Positions 52,813 through 62,004 of a DNA stretch of 64,000 nt are shown piece by piece. The translations under genes and the position numbers were made by a program. How positions within the stretch are numbered: the first letter of the stretch is position 1; each line of letters opens with the position of its first letter. The DNA is from Microbacterium sp. SD291 (GTDB lineage Bacteria; Actinomycetota; Actinomycetes; Actinomycetales; Microbacteriaceae), in NCBI RefSeq assembly GCF_017355365.1, contig NZ_JADIJR010000018.1, positions 1-64,000 of the forward strand, in the 5' to 3' direction. The notes under the pieces were generated by a model. That model searched no databases. It saw only the letters and a list, made by a program, of their open reading frames with translations, and was not told the origin of the DNA.

Positions 52813-54069
52813 ATGACGCAATCCTCGCAGTTCGCGCAACTCGGGGCGCTCCTGCTCGAGGCCGGATTCTCGGCGACGGACACCCGCGAGGCGCTCGAGG
52901 AGGTCCGCGACCGCGTCGCACCGGAGCATGAGATGGCGTTCGCCGTGCTGCCTGAGGCCGTGTTCGTCTCGCCGATCCGAGGCACGCAGGCCCCGATCCT
53001 GCGGATGACGCTCGCGTCGTCGCTGTCGACCCGTCAGTCGGCCATGGTGAGCAGGCTCATGCATCGACTGCGCGCCGGGCGGATCACCCTCGAGACGGCC
53101 CTCGGCTCCGAGCAGGAGCGCATCCGCGGTGCGGTGATGCGGATGCCGATGCTGCGGTGGGTCGTCGGCAACGCGCTTCTCGCCGGGGGCCTGGCTGTCC
53201 TGTTCCGCTGCCCGTGGTGGTCCATCCTCGTGGCGGCCCTCGTCGCCGCCCTGGTGGGCGGAGTGGCAGAGGGCCTTCGCAGGATCCGTCCGGCCGCGGC
53301 GATCATCCCGTTCCTGATCGCGCTGCTCTCGACCGTCCTGGTGAGTGAATCGGCCGCGGTCCTGGGCTATTCGACCGTGCCGCTGTTCGCCGTCTGCGCG
53401 CCGATCGCGATCCTGGTGCCAGGGGCCATGATCACCAATGCGCTGCTGGAGCTCACTGCGGCCGATGTCGTCGCGGGTGCTTCCCGCCTCGTCTACGGCG
53501 TCGTGCAGCTGGCCTTCATGGCCGCGGGCATCGCAGCGGGCAGCGCCCTGATCGGGCTCGAGATCGACCAGGACTCGGCGATCCTGCTCACCGACGTCAC
53601 CGGTGTGATCAGCACGGCGCCCGCATGGGCCTCGCTTCCGCCGGCCGCGTTCAGCTGGTTCGGCGTCGCAGCCGTCGCCGTGGGCATCAGTCTGGCGTTC
53701 GGAGCCGGGTACCGGCTCACGGCCGTCAGCATCGCCGCGATGGGCATCGCCTACGCGCTGCTCTTCGCACTCGCGCCGTTCTGGGGCAACGTGATCGCGA
53801 CCGGTGCGACGGCCGCGGTCCTCTTCGCGCTCGCCCGGCTGATCGAGCGGTCGACGCTCGCCATCCCTGCCACGATCACCTTCCAGCCGGCGTTCCTGCT
53901 CCTGGTGCCGGGGACCGTCGGCCTGGTCGCCCTCGCGTCGTTCGACGTCGGCAGCGTCCCCTCGGCTCCGGCCGTCTTCGTCAGCCTCTGCATCGGCACC
54001 AAAGTCGGATCGATCGTCACCGACACGCACTGGTGGCGGCTGCTCCGTCTCGGACGCAACGAGGCCTGA
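52813..54069 (+). CDS. Threonine/serine exporter family protein (ThrE-like)
   Basis: 418 residues. The N-terminal domain begins FAQLGALLLEAGFSATDTRE, with the ThrE-type helix and LPEAVFVSP; ten hydrophobic segments follow in two halves (the second from about residue 265), including ILVPGAMITNALLELTAADV and the related LLVPGTVGLVAL phrase. Corynebacterium ThrE exports threonine and serine. Substrate here is inferred from the family. It begins 43 bases after the tRNA CCA, beyond the terminator; no clear promoter is seen. Confidence 0.88.
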   Translation: MTQSSQFAQLGALLLEAGFSATDTREALEEVRDRVAPEHEMAFAVLPEAVFVSPIRGTQAPILRMTLASSLSTRQSAMVSRLMHRLRAGRITLETALGSEQERIRGAVMRMPMLRWVVGNALLAGGLAVLFRCPWWSILVAALVAALVGGVAEGLRRIRPAAAIIPFLIALLSTVLVSESAAVLGYSTVPLFAVCAPIAILVPGAMITNALLELTAADVVAGASRLVYGVVQLAFMAAGIAAGSALIGLEIDQDSAILLTDVTGVISTAPAWASLPPAAFSWFGVAAVAVGISLAFGAGYRLTAVSIAAMGIAYALLFALAPFWGNVIATGATAAVLFALARLIERSTLAIPATITFQPAFLLLVPGTVGLVALASFDVGSVPSAPAVFVSLCIGTKVGSIVTDTHWWRLLRLGRNEA

Positions 54070-54203
54070 CCGGCTGCGATCGCCAGCCGTTCACCCGCGC
54101 TCGCGCGGCCAGGATCAGCGTTCCCGGCACGTTCCCGCAGATCTGCCGCACCTCGGCGGTACTCTGGCGATGCCGCGGACGACGGAGGGAACGAGGCCGA
54201 CGA

Positions 54204-54764
54204 ATGACTGTAGATCCTGTCGAGCCGAAGCCCGTGCGCGACTGGGCGACTCTCCCGAACGCGATCACCGTGCTGCGCCTGCTCCTGGTGGTCCCGATCA
54301 CGGTGCTGCTGGTGCAGCATGCCGCTCCCGTGCTGACGCTCGTGCTGCTGGTGCTCTTCGGGGCGAGCGACTGGGTCGACGGCTTCCTGGCCCGCCGCCT
54401 CGGGCAGACGAGCAGGACCGGGGCGCTGCTCGACCCGTTCGCCGATCGCGTCGGCGTCGCCGTCATCGCGTCCGGGATCGTCATCGCCGGTCACCTGCCG
54501 CTGTGGGTCGCCGTCGTCGTCGTCGGCGTCGACCTCTGCCTCGGCATCGTGTGGGTCGTGAAGCGACCTGCGCAGATGCCCGCGGCGACCGGCCTGGGGA
54601 AGGCGCGCACTGCAGTCTTCATGACCGGTCTCGTGCTGATCGGCCTGGGTATCCTGCCGGGATTCGACGTCGTCGGCGCCGTCGGGCAGGTCATCTGCGG
54701 GGTCGGAGCCGTCCTGCACCCGATCGTCGGCTTCGGCTACCTCCGCACGCTGCTCCGGGGCTGA
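54204..54764 (+). CDS. CDP-alcohol phosphatidyltransferase
   Basis: 186 residues from the ATG at 54204, with GGAGGGA upstream and a possible TACTCT -10 at about 54160-54165. The motif D-W-V-D-G-F-L-A-R-R followed by GALLDPFADR fits DG(x)2AR(x)8G(x)3D(x)3D, whose aspartates bind two metals. Four to six helices. It joins a diacylglycerol phosphate from CDP to an alcohol; whether glycerol phosphate, inositol phosphate or another acceptor is unclear. It converges with the septum gene. Confidence 0.9.
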   Translation: MTVDPVEPKPVRDWATLPNAITVLRLLLVVPITVLLVQHAAPVLTLVLLVLFGASDWVDGFLARRLGQTSRTGALLDPFADRVGVAVIASGIVIAGHLPLWVAVVVVGVDLCLGIVWVVKRPAQMPAATGLGKARTAVFMTGLVLIGLGILPGFDVVGAVGQVICGVGAVLHPIVGFGYLRTLLRG

Positions 54765-54790
54765 ACGGGCCCGGAACCCGCCGCAGGAAC

Positions 54791-54830
54791 GCGAAAGGGC
54801 CCCGCCGGGACAAGCGGGACCCCCTTCACG
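54791..54830. terminator. Imperfect hairpin between convergent genes
   Basis: GAAAGGGCCCCGC and GCGGGACCCCCTTC pair with bulges around an eight-base loop, between two gene ends; a likely but weak two-way terminator. Confidence 0.5.
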
Positions 54831-54839
54831 ACAGGATCG

Positions 54840-55355
54840 TCAGCGCGCGGCACCCTTGAGGGAGACCTCGACCTGCCCGGCCGGGTCGGAGATCACGCAC
54901 TGGATCACCCGGTCGTTCATCTCGTTCCAGGTCTGCTCGGTCGGCGTGATCGGGTAGACCTCGAGGACGGACTCGTTGAAGCCGAGCCCGACGAACGTGG
55001 TGAACGCGTCGCCGATGCACTCCTCGGTCGCCGTGTTGATCGCCTCGTCTGAGAACTCGCCGTCCTCCATCTTGAACTCGTAGTAGACCTCTTCATCGTG
55101 CGGCTGGTCGCAGGGAACGACATCCGCGTCCTCGATCATGCCGGTCGCGCTGGCCATCTTGCAGTCGCCGACCTTCAGCGAGAAGATGTCGATGTTCGAG
55201 CTCTCGGTGACCTGCCCGGTCTCCTCATCGCGGTCGGCGTCTCCCGAGCCGCCGCCGAGGATGCCGCTGAGTGCGCTGCAGCCGGTCAGTGCGACCGACA
55301 GAGCCAGTGCTGAGCCGGCGAGCGCCAGAGCGCGTCGCGTGCGCAGTTCCATCAT
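54840..55355 (-). CDS. Septum-formation family lipoprotein
   Basis: 171 residues from the ATG at 55355 with GGAGGGG five bases upstream. Signal peptide with the lipobox LTGC (cysteine about 26), a Gly/Asp/Glu linker, then the domain with LKVGDCKM, DVVPCDQPHDEEV and VYPITPTEQTW ... NDRVIQCV. The paired VGDC and VPCxxPHDxEV phrases define the Septum_form family of actinobacteria, whose exact role in division is not settled. It is read away from def. Confidence 0.85.
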   Translation of the reverse strand: MMELRTRRALALAGSALALSVALTGCSALSGILGGGSGDADRDEETGQVTESSNIDIFSLKVGDCKMASATGMIEDADVVPCDQPHDEEVYYEFKMEDGEFSDEAINTATEECIGDAFTTFVGLGFNESVLEVYPITPTEQTWNEMNDRVIQCVISDPAGQVEVSLKGAAR

Positions 55356-55471
55356 GATTACCCCTCCAGAGCCTCTTGGTGCGCGGGCATGGAAGAGCCC
55401 GCCCAGAGCACGCTATCCGGGGCGGAGTCTGTGATGCAACTCCGAGGATGCTGTGACCGCGCTGGGAGCGA

Positions 55472-56038
55472 TCAGCCTTCGAGGTCGTCGACTCCCGGCA
55501 TCCAGCTGGCGCCGCCGCGCCCCCACCCGCGCTTGCGCGCGATCTTCTGCACGGTCTTCCAGTCGCCGTCCGTCAGGCGGTCCACGTAGAGGATGCCGTC
55601 GAGGTGGTCGAACTCGTGCTGCATGATCCGCGCACGCCAGCCGTCGACCGCGATCGAGACCGGCCGGCCCTCGAGATCGATCCCGGTCACCCGGACGCGC
55701 TCGGAGCGGCGGAGCGGGAACCGCTCGCCCGGGAAAGACAGGCAGCCCTCGGATTCGAGGTCCGGGTCGGGGCCGCCCGGCTCGAGCGGCGTCATCCACA
55801 GCTCGGGGTTGATGATCACACCGCGCCAGGGCTCGTCGTCATCATCGACGTAGGAATACGTGTAGATGCGCAGAGACACGCCCACCTGCGGTGCCGCGAG
55901 CCCGACACCGGGGGCGGTGTCCATGGTCTCGAACATGTCCGCCACGAGAGCGCGGATCTCGTCGGTGATCTCATCGACGGCGGAAGCGGGGGAGTGCAGG
56001 ACGGGATCGCCCATTATTCGAATCGGAAGTACGGCCAC
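55472..56038 (-). CDS. def: Peptide deformylase
   Basis: 188 residues from the GTG at 56038, fixed by TAGGGT six bases before it. All three motifs are present: GVGLAAPQVG, EGCLSFPG (Cys ligand) and QHEFDHLDG (two His ligands and the catalytic Glu). It removes the formyl group from new proteins. The acidic insert DDDDEPWRG and the C-terminal ARKRGWGRGG tail are typical of type I/III actinobacterial forms. Confidence 0.96.
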   Translation of the reverse strand: MAVLPIRIMGDPVLHSPASAVDEITDEIRALVADMFETMDTAPGVGLAAPQVGVSLRIYTYSYVDDDDEPWRGVIINPELWMTPLEPGGPDPDLESEGCLSFPGERFPLRRSERVRVTGIDLEGRPVSIAVDGWRARIMQHEFDHLDGILYVDRLTDGDWKTVQKIARKRGWGRGGASWMPGVDDLEG

Positions 56039-56044
56039 GCCATA

Positions 56045-56050
56045 ACCCTA
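56045..56050 (-). promoter_or_regulatory. -10 element TAGGGT, leaderless layout (def)
   Basis: Minus-strand TAGGGT, TATGGC, then the GTG at 56038. A mirror-image TAGGGT promoter serves the opposite gene 20 bases to the right. Confidence 0.65.
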
Positions 56051-56069
56051 ATGGGCGCAAGTCGGCGGG

Positions 56070-56075
56070 TAGGGT
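56070..56075 (+). promoter_or_regulatory. -10 element TAGGGT, leaderless layout (EamA/NIPA-like gene)
   Basis: TAGGGT, CGTAGT, then the GTG at 56082. Confidence 0.65.
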
Positions 56076-56081
56076 CGTAGT

Positions 56082-57113
56082 GTGAGCATCTCCGTATGGA
56101 TGAGTGGGGCGGATGTCGGCGAACAGCTCGTCGGCGTGTTCCAGAACCCCAAACTTCTCCTCGGCATCCCGCTGGCACTCGCGGGTGCGGTCTTCATGTC
56201 GCTCGGGGCGCAGTATCAGCACCGCGGCGTCGAGAAGGTGGAGCGTCTCAGCGGTGCCGACGGCGCGACCGGACTCAGCATGGATCAGGTCAAGCGCCTG
56301 CTCACGCGCCCGTCCTGGCTGATCGGCACCCTGATGCTCGGCCTTGCGATCATCTGCCAGCTGGCTGCGCTCTCGCTCGCGCCGCTGATCGTGGTCCAGC
56401 CCCTCGGGGCGATCGCGCTCGTGATCACCACACTGCTGAACGCGCGGATCTCCGGGCACACGCCGACCAGGCAGTCGATCACGGCGATCGTGTGCTGCGT
56501 GGGCGGCATCTTCCTGTTCGTCTCGTTCGCCGCGATCTTCGCGACGGAGAAGGAGATAGCCGACCTCGAGCTGTTCACGATCCTCGCCGTACTGCTCGTG
56601 GTGATCATCGTCCTCGGGGCCTGCTGGCTCATCCTCCGGCACCGGATGCGTGCGCTGTTCTACGTCGTCGGCGCCGGCATCCTCTACGGTTTCGTCGCCA
56701 CGCTCGCGAAGGCCGTGATCAAGCGCATCGAGGCCGCGAACTTCGAATGGATCACGCTCGTCTGCGTGATCGCGCTCGTCGCCGCATCCGTGGTCGGCGC
56801 CTACTTCGTGCAGACCGCCTACAGCTCCGGCCCGCCCGACCTGGTGATCGCGGGTCTCACCGTGGTCGATCCGCTCATCGCGGTGCTGATCGGCATGGTC
56901 GTGCTCGGCGAGGCCGCCGCAGCGCCCGGCTGGGTGCTCGTGATCTTCGGCGTCGCCGGCGCCATCGCCGTCTGGGGCGTCGTCGGACTCGCCAGGTATC
57001 ACCCGCAGGTTCTCAGCGAGAGCCAGGGCCTCGGCATCAGCCGGGGCAGCTCGGGATCGTCTCCCCACCACCCGGACGATCCGTCCGCCGGCCGGGGGAT
57101 CCAGCCTCAGTAG
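56082..57113 (+). CDS. DMT-superfamily transporter, EamA/NIPA-like
   Basis: 343 residues from the GTG at 56082. Nine or ten helices: NPKLLLGIPLALAGAVFMSL first, then SLAPLIVVQPLGAIALVITT, and after a charged gap the second half with YSSGPPDLVIAGLTVVDPLI and WVLVIFGVAGAIAVWGVVGL. The LAPLIVVQPLG and VVDPLIAVLIG phrases are the paired P-L-x-x-V-x-P-L-G turns of this group, whose NIPA members carry magnesium; cargo here is not known. The Ser/Pro/His-rich tail is loose. Ends overlap pgl by seven bases. Confidence 0.86.
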   Translation: MSISVWMSGADVGEQLVGVFQNPKLLLGIPLALAGAVFMSLGAQYQHRGVEKVERLSGADGATGLSMDQVKRLLTRPSWLIGTLMLGLAIICQLAALSLAPLIVVQPLGAIALVITTLLNARISGHTPTRQSITAIVCCVGGIFLFVSFAAIFATEKEIADLELFTILAVLLVVIIVLGACWLILRHRMRALFYVVGAGILYGFVATLAKAVIKRIEAANFEWITLVCVIALVAASVVGAYFVQTAYSSGPPDLVIAGLTVVDPLIAVLIGMVVLGEAAAAPGWVLVIFGVAGAIAVWGVVGLARYHPQVLSESQGLGISRGSSGSSPHHPDDPSAGRGIQPQ

Positions 57114-57895
57114 GCGGGATCGATGAGGTCGGGGGAGACCTCGGACGCCGCAGCCTCGTCGACGAAGAAGATCGTCCGCTTGCGGCCCTTCGCGCCGGCA
57201 GCCGGCACGCTCGTGTAGCTCGCGCCTGCCAGGGCGAGGCCCAGAGCCGAGGCCTTGTCTGCGCCGGTCAGCACCAGCCACACGCGCTTCGAGGAGTTCA
57301 GCACCGGACGGGTCAGCGTCACCCGCTCCGGAGGCGGCTTGGGCGAGTCGCGAACCGGAAGTGCCGCGGCATCCGTCACCGTGACCTCCGGACGATCCGG
57401 GAAGAGCGAGGCGATGTGGCCATCAGGGCCGACACCGAGGAAGCACACGGCGAACGACGGCCAGGGATTCTCCTCCGTGCCGAATCGGGCGAGCTCCGCC
57501 GCATAGGCGGATGCCGCCTCGTCGAGAGTCAGCCCGCTGTCCGAGCCGGCGACCTCGTGCACGTTCTCGGCGGGCACCGGGATGCGGTCGAGCAGCGCCT
57601 CACGCGACTGCAGGGCGTTGCGGTCGGAATGATCGCGCGGCACGAAGCGCTCGTCGCCCCACCAGAAGTGCACCAGCGACCAGTCGATCTGCGCGGCTCT
57701 CGGATCCTCGGCGGCGGCACGCAGCACCGCACCGCCCATCGAGCCGCCTGTAAGGGCGACGTGGGCGATGCGGCCGCTGCGAGTTCGTGCACGCAGACGT
57801 GTGAGGAACCTGTCGGCCACCCTGGCAGCCACTGCCGCGGGAGTGGCTGCGACCACGACCCGCTTCTCTGCGGACGCTGTCTGCATCGACATCAT
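57107..57895 (-). CDS. pgl: 6-phosphogluconolactonase
   Basis: 262 residues from the ATG at 57895, overlapping the opcA stop (ATGA). ALTGGSMGGAVLRAA and HFWWGDERFVP are the two SugI/DevB signatures, with GVGPDGHIASLFPD the third. It hydrolyses the lactone made by Zwf, the second step of the oxidative pentose-phosphate path. It is last in the operon. A longer upstream frame is a shadow of opcA. Confidence 0.95.
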   Translation of the reverse strand: MMSMQTASAEKRVVVAATPAAVAARVADRFLTRLRARTRSGRIAHVALTGGSMGGAVLRAAAEDPRAAQIDWSLVHFWWGDERFVPRDHSDRNALQSREALLDRIPVPAENVHEVAGSDSGLTLDEAASAYAAELARFGTEENPWPSFAVCFLGVGPDGHIASLFPDRPEVTVTDAAALPVRDSPKPPPERVTLTRPVLNSSKRVWLVLTGADKASALGLALAGASYTSVPAAGAKGRKRTIFFVDEAAASEVSPDLIDPAY

Positions 57896-58827
57896 GCTCC
57901 TGTCTCGGGCGGACCCAGCTTCTCCCAGCCCTCGGTGATGACTCGACCGTACAGCACATCGGGGTCGAGCCGTCGCAGCTCCTCGGCGAGGCACTCCCGC
58001 AGCGTGCGGCGAGGCAGGTGCAGGTCGTGATCGGGCTGATCCGGCTGCGTCAGCACGGCGATCCCGGGCGCCGGACGCTCCAGCAGGATGTCTCCGGCCG
58101 CGCGCGTCAGTCGCACCGACTTGATGCCCTCCTGCCAGTGCTCCGGGTCCTCGTACGACCAGCGCACCGGCACGTCGAGAGCCATCTGCAGCCATGCGGC
58201 CAGCAGGGCGGTCGACGGCGAAGCCGAGGCTCCGCGCACCTCGACTGCGGTGACCTCCTGGTACGGCGGCTGGTCGAGGACAGCGGCGAGCTGTTCGCGC
58301 CAGTGCGTGAGACGGGTCCACGCGAGATCGGTGTCGCCGGGCGCATGCGTCTCGCCCAGCAGCGCGAGACGACCGCGCACGTCGGCCGCGGTGGCGGCAT
58401 CCGTGATCCGCCGCTGCGCGATGCGCCCGAGCGGAGAGGCGGCGGGGGAGGCCGGGGCCCCTTCCGGCCACCATGCGACGACGGGTGCGTCCGGCAGCAG
58501 GAGACCGGTGATCAGGCTCTCCTCGTTGCTCGCGGCGTCGCCGAAGGCGCGGAGCACCACGACCTCGCTGGCGCCGGCATCCCCGCCGACGCGGATCTGC
58601 GCGTCGAGGCGCGCCTCGCCGTCTCCGGTGGTGAGCACGATGACGCGCATCGGGTGCTCGCGGGATGCGTCGTTGGCCGCGTCGATCGCCGCCTCGGCCA
58701 CGCCGTTGCGCGCCGAGATGACCAGGGTGAGCACGCGTCCGAGAGCGACCGCGCCGCCCTCTTCGCGCACCTTGACGAGCTGCTTCGCGACCTGGCTGAC
58801 GGTCGTGTCGGGAAGGTCGATGATCAC
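57892..58827 (-). CDS. opcA: Glucose-6-phosphate dehydrogenase assembly protein OpcA
   Basis: 311 residues from the GTG at 58827, which overlaps the zwf stop. The start VIIDLPDTTVSQVAKQLVKV, the PVVAWWPEGAP phrase and the C-terminal LAEELRRLDPDVLYGRVI are typical. OpcA is needed for active, redox-regulated Zwf in actinobacteria and cyanobacteria; the zwf-opcA order is a clear lineage marker. Confidence 0.96.
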   Translation of the reverse strand: MIIDLPDTTVSQVAKQLVKVREEGGAVALGRVLTLVISARNGVAEAAIDAANDASREHPMRVIVLTTGDGEARLDAQIRVGGDAGASEVVVLRAFGDAASNEESLITGLLLPDAPVVAWWPEGAPASPAASPLGRIAQRRITDAATAADVRGRLALLGETHAPGDTDLAWTRLTHWREQLAAVLDQPPYQEVTAVEVRGASASPSTALLAAWLQMALDVPVRWSYEDPEHWQEGIKSVRLTRAAGDILLERPAPGIAVLTQPDQPDHDLHLPRRTLRECLAEELRRLDPDVLYGRVITEGWEKLGPPETGA

Positions 58828-60374
58828 GGGCGTCTCCAGACTCGTCCGTCGCGGGCCAGGAGGTCGTCGGCGGATGCCGGACCCCACGAGCCGGGCGCGT
58901 ACTGCTCAACAGGGCCGGGCTCGGCGGCCCAGAACTTCTCCACCGGGTCGAGGATCTTCCAGGAGAGCTCGACCTCCTCGTGCCGCGGGAACAGCGGCGG
59001 GTCGCCCAGCAGGACGTCCAGGATCAGGCGCTCGTACGCCTCGGGGCTCGCCTCCGTGAATGCGTGGCCGTAGCCGAAGTCCATCGTGACGTCGCGGACG
59101 TTGGTGCCGTTGCCAGGCACCTTCGAGCCGAAGCGGATGGTCACGCCCTCGTCGGGCTGCACGCGGATCACGAGCGCGTTCTGCCCGAGCTCGGATGCGT
59201 TGGAGCGGCCGAACAGGTGCTCCGGTGCGCGCTTGAAGACGACGGCGACCTCGGTCACGCGCCGGCCCAGTCGCTTGCCGGTGCGCAGGTAGAACGGCAC
59301 GCCCGCCCAGCGGCGCGTGTCGATCTCGAGCTTGATCGCGGCGTAGGTCTCGGTGGCCGACTCGGGGTTCATCCCCTCCTCGTCCAGGAATCCGGTGACC
59401 TGCTCTCCGCCCTGCCAGCCTCCGGCGTACTGTCCGCGTGCCGTCGCGAGCGACAGGTCGTCCGGAACGTGCACGGCGGCGAGGACCTTCTCCTTCTCGG
59501 AGCGGAGATGCTCGGCCGAAAGGCTGATCGGCTCCTCCATCGCGGTGAGGGCGAGGAGCTGCAGAAGGTGGTTCTGGATGACGTCCCGCGCGGCGCCGAC
59601 ACCGTCGTAGTACCCGGCACGACCGCCGACGCCGATGTCCTCGGCCATCGTGATCTGCACGTGGTCGACGTAGTTGCGGTTCCAGATCGGCTCGTACAGC
59701 TCGTTCGCGAAGCGCAGCGCCAGGATGTTCTGCACCGTCTCCTTGCCGAGATAGTGGTCGATCCGGAAGATCGAGTCCGGTGAGAACGCGACTTCGAGGG
59801 CGGCGTTCAGCTCGCGCGCCGACTCCAGATCGTGCCCGAACGGCTTCTCGATCACGACGCGACGCCAGCACTCGTCGTCGTCGCTGTCCTCGCCGACGAG
59901 CCCGGATTCCTTGAGCTGCTTGGCGACCTGCGGGAAGTCCTTCGGGGGGATCGACAGGTAGAACGCGTGGTTGCCCATCGTGCCGCGCTCGGTGTCCAGC
60001 TTCTCCACGGTCTCGCGGAGCTTGCGGAACGATTCGGGGTTGTCGAACTCGCCGGACACGAACCGGATGCCCTGCAGCAGCTGGGTCCAGGTCTCCTCGC
60101 GGAACGGGGTGCGGGCGTGCTGCTTCACGGCGTCGTAGACGACCTGGGCGAAGTCCTGATCCTCCCAGTCGCGGCGGGCGAAGCCGACCAGCGCGAAGCC
60201 GGGAGGGAGGAGGCCGCGGTTGGCCAGGTCGTAGACGGCGGGCATGAGCTTCTTGCGTGACAGATCGCCGGTGACCCCGAAGATCACGAGGGCGCTGGGC
60301 CCTGCGATCCGGTTGAGGCGGCGATCATCGGGGTCACGCAGCGGGTTGTGCCCGCGCGAGATGGGAACAGACAT
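58824..60374 (-). CDS. zwf: Glucose-6-phosphate 1-dehydrogenase
   Basis: 516 residues from the ATG at 60374 with a distant GGAG. VIFGVTGDLSRKKLMPAVYD binds NADP, RIDHYLGKETVQNILALRF is the active-site signature (lysine and histidine), and the C-terminal domain ends ...YAPGSWGPASADDLLARDG. It opens the oxidative pentose-phosphate path and supplies NADPH. It lies 22 bases after pgi. Confidence 0.97.
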   Translation of the reverse strand: MSVPISRGHNPLRDPDDRRLNRIAGPSALVIFGVTGDLSRKKLMPAVYDLANRGLLPPGFALVGFARRDWEDQDFAQVVYDAVKQHARTPFREETWTQLLQGIRFVSGEFDNPESFRKLRETVEKLDTERGTMGNHAFYLSIPPKDFPQVAKQLKESGLVGEDSDDDECWRRVVIEKPFGHDLESARELNAALEVAFSPDSIFRIDHYLGKETVQNILALRFANELYEPIWNRNYVDHVQITMAEDIGVGGRAGYYDGVGAARDVIQNHLLQLLALTAMEEPISLSAEHLRSEKEKVLAAVHVPDDLSLATARGQYAGGWQGGEQVTGFLDEEGMNPESATETYAAIKLEIDTRRWAGVPFYLRTGKRLGRRVTEVAVVFKRAPEHLFGRSNASELGQNALVIRVQPDEGVTIRFGSKVPGNGTNVRDVTMDFGYGHAFTEASPEAYERLILDVLLGDPPLFPRHEEVELSWKILDPVEKFWAAEPGPVEQYAPGSWGPASADDLLARDGRVWRRP

Positions 60375-60396
60375 CGGTGGGGGATTCTCCAGGCTG

Positions 60397-62004
60397 TTAC
60401 TTCTGGGCGGCTTCGAACAGGGTGAGCACGTCGGCGGACGAGTCGGTGATGGTGAGCGAGACGACGGGGCGTCCATGCTCGGCGAGGACGCCGGCGTCGC
60501 CGGCTGCCTGTGCCTCGATGAGCTGCCCGAACGTGAACGGGCGGTCTGGGATCTCGAGATCGACGTCGGTGCGCTCCAGGATCTGCAGGAACACGCCCTG
60601 GGCAGGTCCGCCCTTGTGGTACTGACCGGTGGAGTGCAGGAACCGCGGACCCCAGCCGAACGTGGTCGGGCGGCCGGAGTCGGCGGCTACCAGTTCGCGA
60701 AGGCCCTGCAGCTGGGGCACGTCGAGACGGTTCACGTACGCCTGGATCGAGACGTAGCCGTCCTCCGAGAGCTGCGCCCAGAGCGCGTCGAGGACGCCCT
60801 CGACGGTTCCGGACACGGCGAGGGCGGGATCGGAGACGCGAACCTCGACGCCGCTTTCCACGAACGCCGGAGCGGTGGGCTCCGGGCGCGCGTCGAGCAG
60901 GCCGCGCGCGGCGATCTTGGCCGACTCGACGTCGGGCTGGTCGAACGGGTTGATGCCGAGCAGGTACCCGGCGATCGCGGTGGCGTACTCCCAGACGACG
61001 AACTGCGCGCCGAGCGTGCCGCTGACGAGGATCTCGCCCTCGTGGCGCTCGCTCAGGTGGAACTCGTTCGCGTCGTCGACCAGACGCACGATCTGCAGGT
61101 CCGCCGGCGTGCTGTCGAGCTCGGGCGACACCGGGAGCAGGACGACGGGGAGGATCCCGGTGCCCGCCTTTCCGGTGGATTCCGCGATGAGCTGCTCGAT
61201 CCAGTCGGGCAGGCCGTTGATGTGCGTGCCGTCGGTGATCAGGCCGAGCTTGTCGCGACGGGGCTTCGTCGAGGCGATCGCCGCAGCGAGTCGCAGCGCG
61301 GGGTTCTCGGCGGAGTCGACGGCGACCTGCAGCAGCGAGGATTCGGCCTCGTCCAGCAGCTCGCCGATGTCGACGCCCGCGAGGCCCGACGGCACGAGGC
61401 CGAAAGCGGTGAGAGCCGAATACCGGCCGCCCACGTTCGGGTCGGCGTTGAAGACGCGGTAGCCGGCCTCACGCGCGGAGGCGTCGAGCGGGGAACCGGG
61501 GTCGGTGACGACGACGATGCGCTCGGCAGGGTCGATGCCGAGGTCGCGGAAGGCCGTCTCGAAGGTGCGACGCTGCGAGTCGGTCTCCACGGTGGATCCC
61601 GACTTCGAGGAGACGACGAGCACCGCGTTCTCGAGCCCGTCGTCGAGAGCGGCGAGGACCTGCCCCGGCGCCGTCGAGTCGAGGATGGTCAACGCCACGC
61701 CGGCGGTCTGCGCGATGACCTCTGGCGCGAGGGATGAACCGCCCATGCCTGCCAGCACGACGCGGTTGACGCCCTGGGCCTTCAGCTCAGCGCGCAGGGC
61801 GGCGATCTCCGCGACGAGCGGCCGGGAGACGGTGACGGCCTCCACCCACCCGAGGCGGATCGACGCCTCGGGCTCGGCCTCGGGGCCCCACAGCGACGCG
61901 TCGCCGCCGGTGATGCGCGAGGCGACGAGATCGTGCACGAGTGCCGGCACGGTCTCATCGATCGCCGCGCGGGGGGCGCCCGAGGTGTGGATGGAGAATG
62001 TCAT
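60397..62004 (-). CDS. pgi: Glucose-6-phosphate isomerase, diverged actinobacterial form
   Basis: 535 residues from the ATG at 62004, overlapping the tal stop (ATGA). [19 protein letters not shown] and [19 protein letters not shown] are the two phosphate-binding sugar-isomerase (SIS) turns; [18 protein letters not shown] holds the conserved family end region. It converts glucose-6-phosphate to fructose-6-phosphate. It is quite different from the enterobacterial type. Its place between tal and zwf ties glycolysis to the pentose-phosphate operon. Confidence 0.9.
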   Translation of the reverse strand: MTFSIHTSGAPRAAIDETVPALVHDLVASRITGGDASLWGPEAEPEASIRLGWVEAVTVSRPLVAEIAALRAELKAQGVNRVVLAGMGGSSLAPEVIAQTAGVALTILDSTAPGQVLAALDDGLENAVLVVSSKSGSTVETDSQRRTFETAFRDLGIDPAERIVVVTDPGSPLDASAREAGYRVFNADPNVGGRYSALTAFGLVPSGLAGVDIGELLDEAESSLLQVAVDSAENPALRLAAAIASTKPRRDKLGLITDGTHINGLPDWIEQLIAESTGKAGTGILPVVLLPVSPELDSTPADLQIVRLVDDANEFHLSERHEGEILVSGTLGAQFVVWEYATAIAGYLLGINPFDQPDVESAKIAARGLLDARPEPTAPAFVESGVEVRVSDPALAVSGTVEGVLDALWAQLSEDGYVSIQAYVNRLDVPQLQGLRELVAADSGRPTTFGWGPRFLHSTGQYHKGGPAQGVFLQILERTDVDLEIPDRPFTFGQLIEAQAAGDAGVLAEHGRPVVSLTITDSSADVLTLFEAAQK

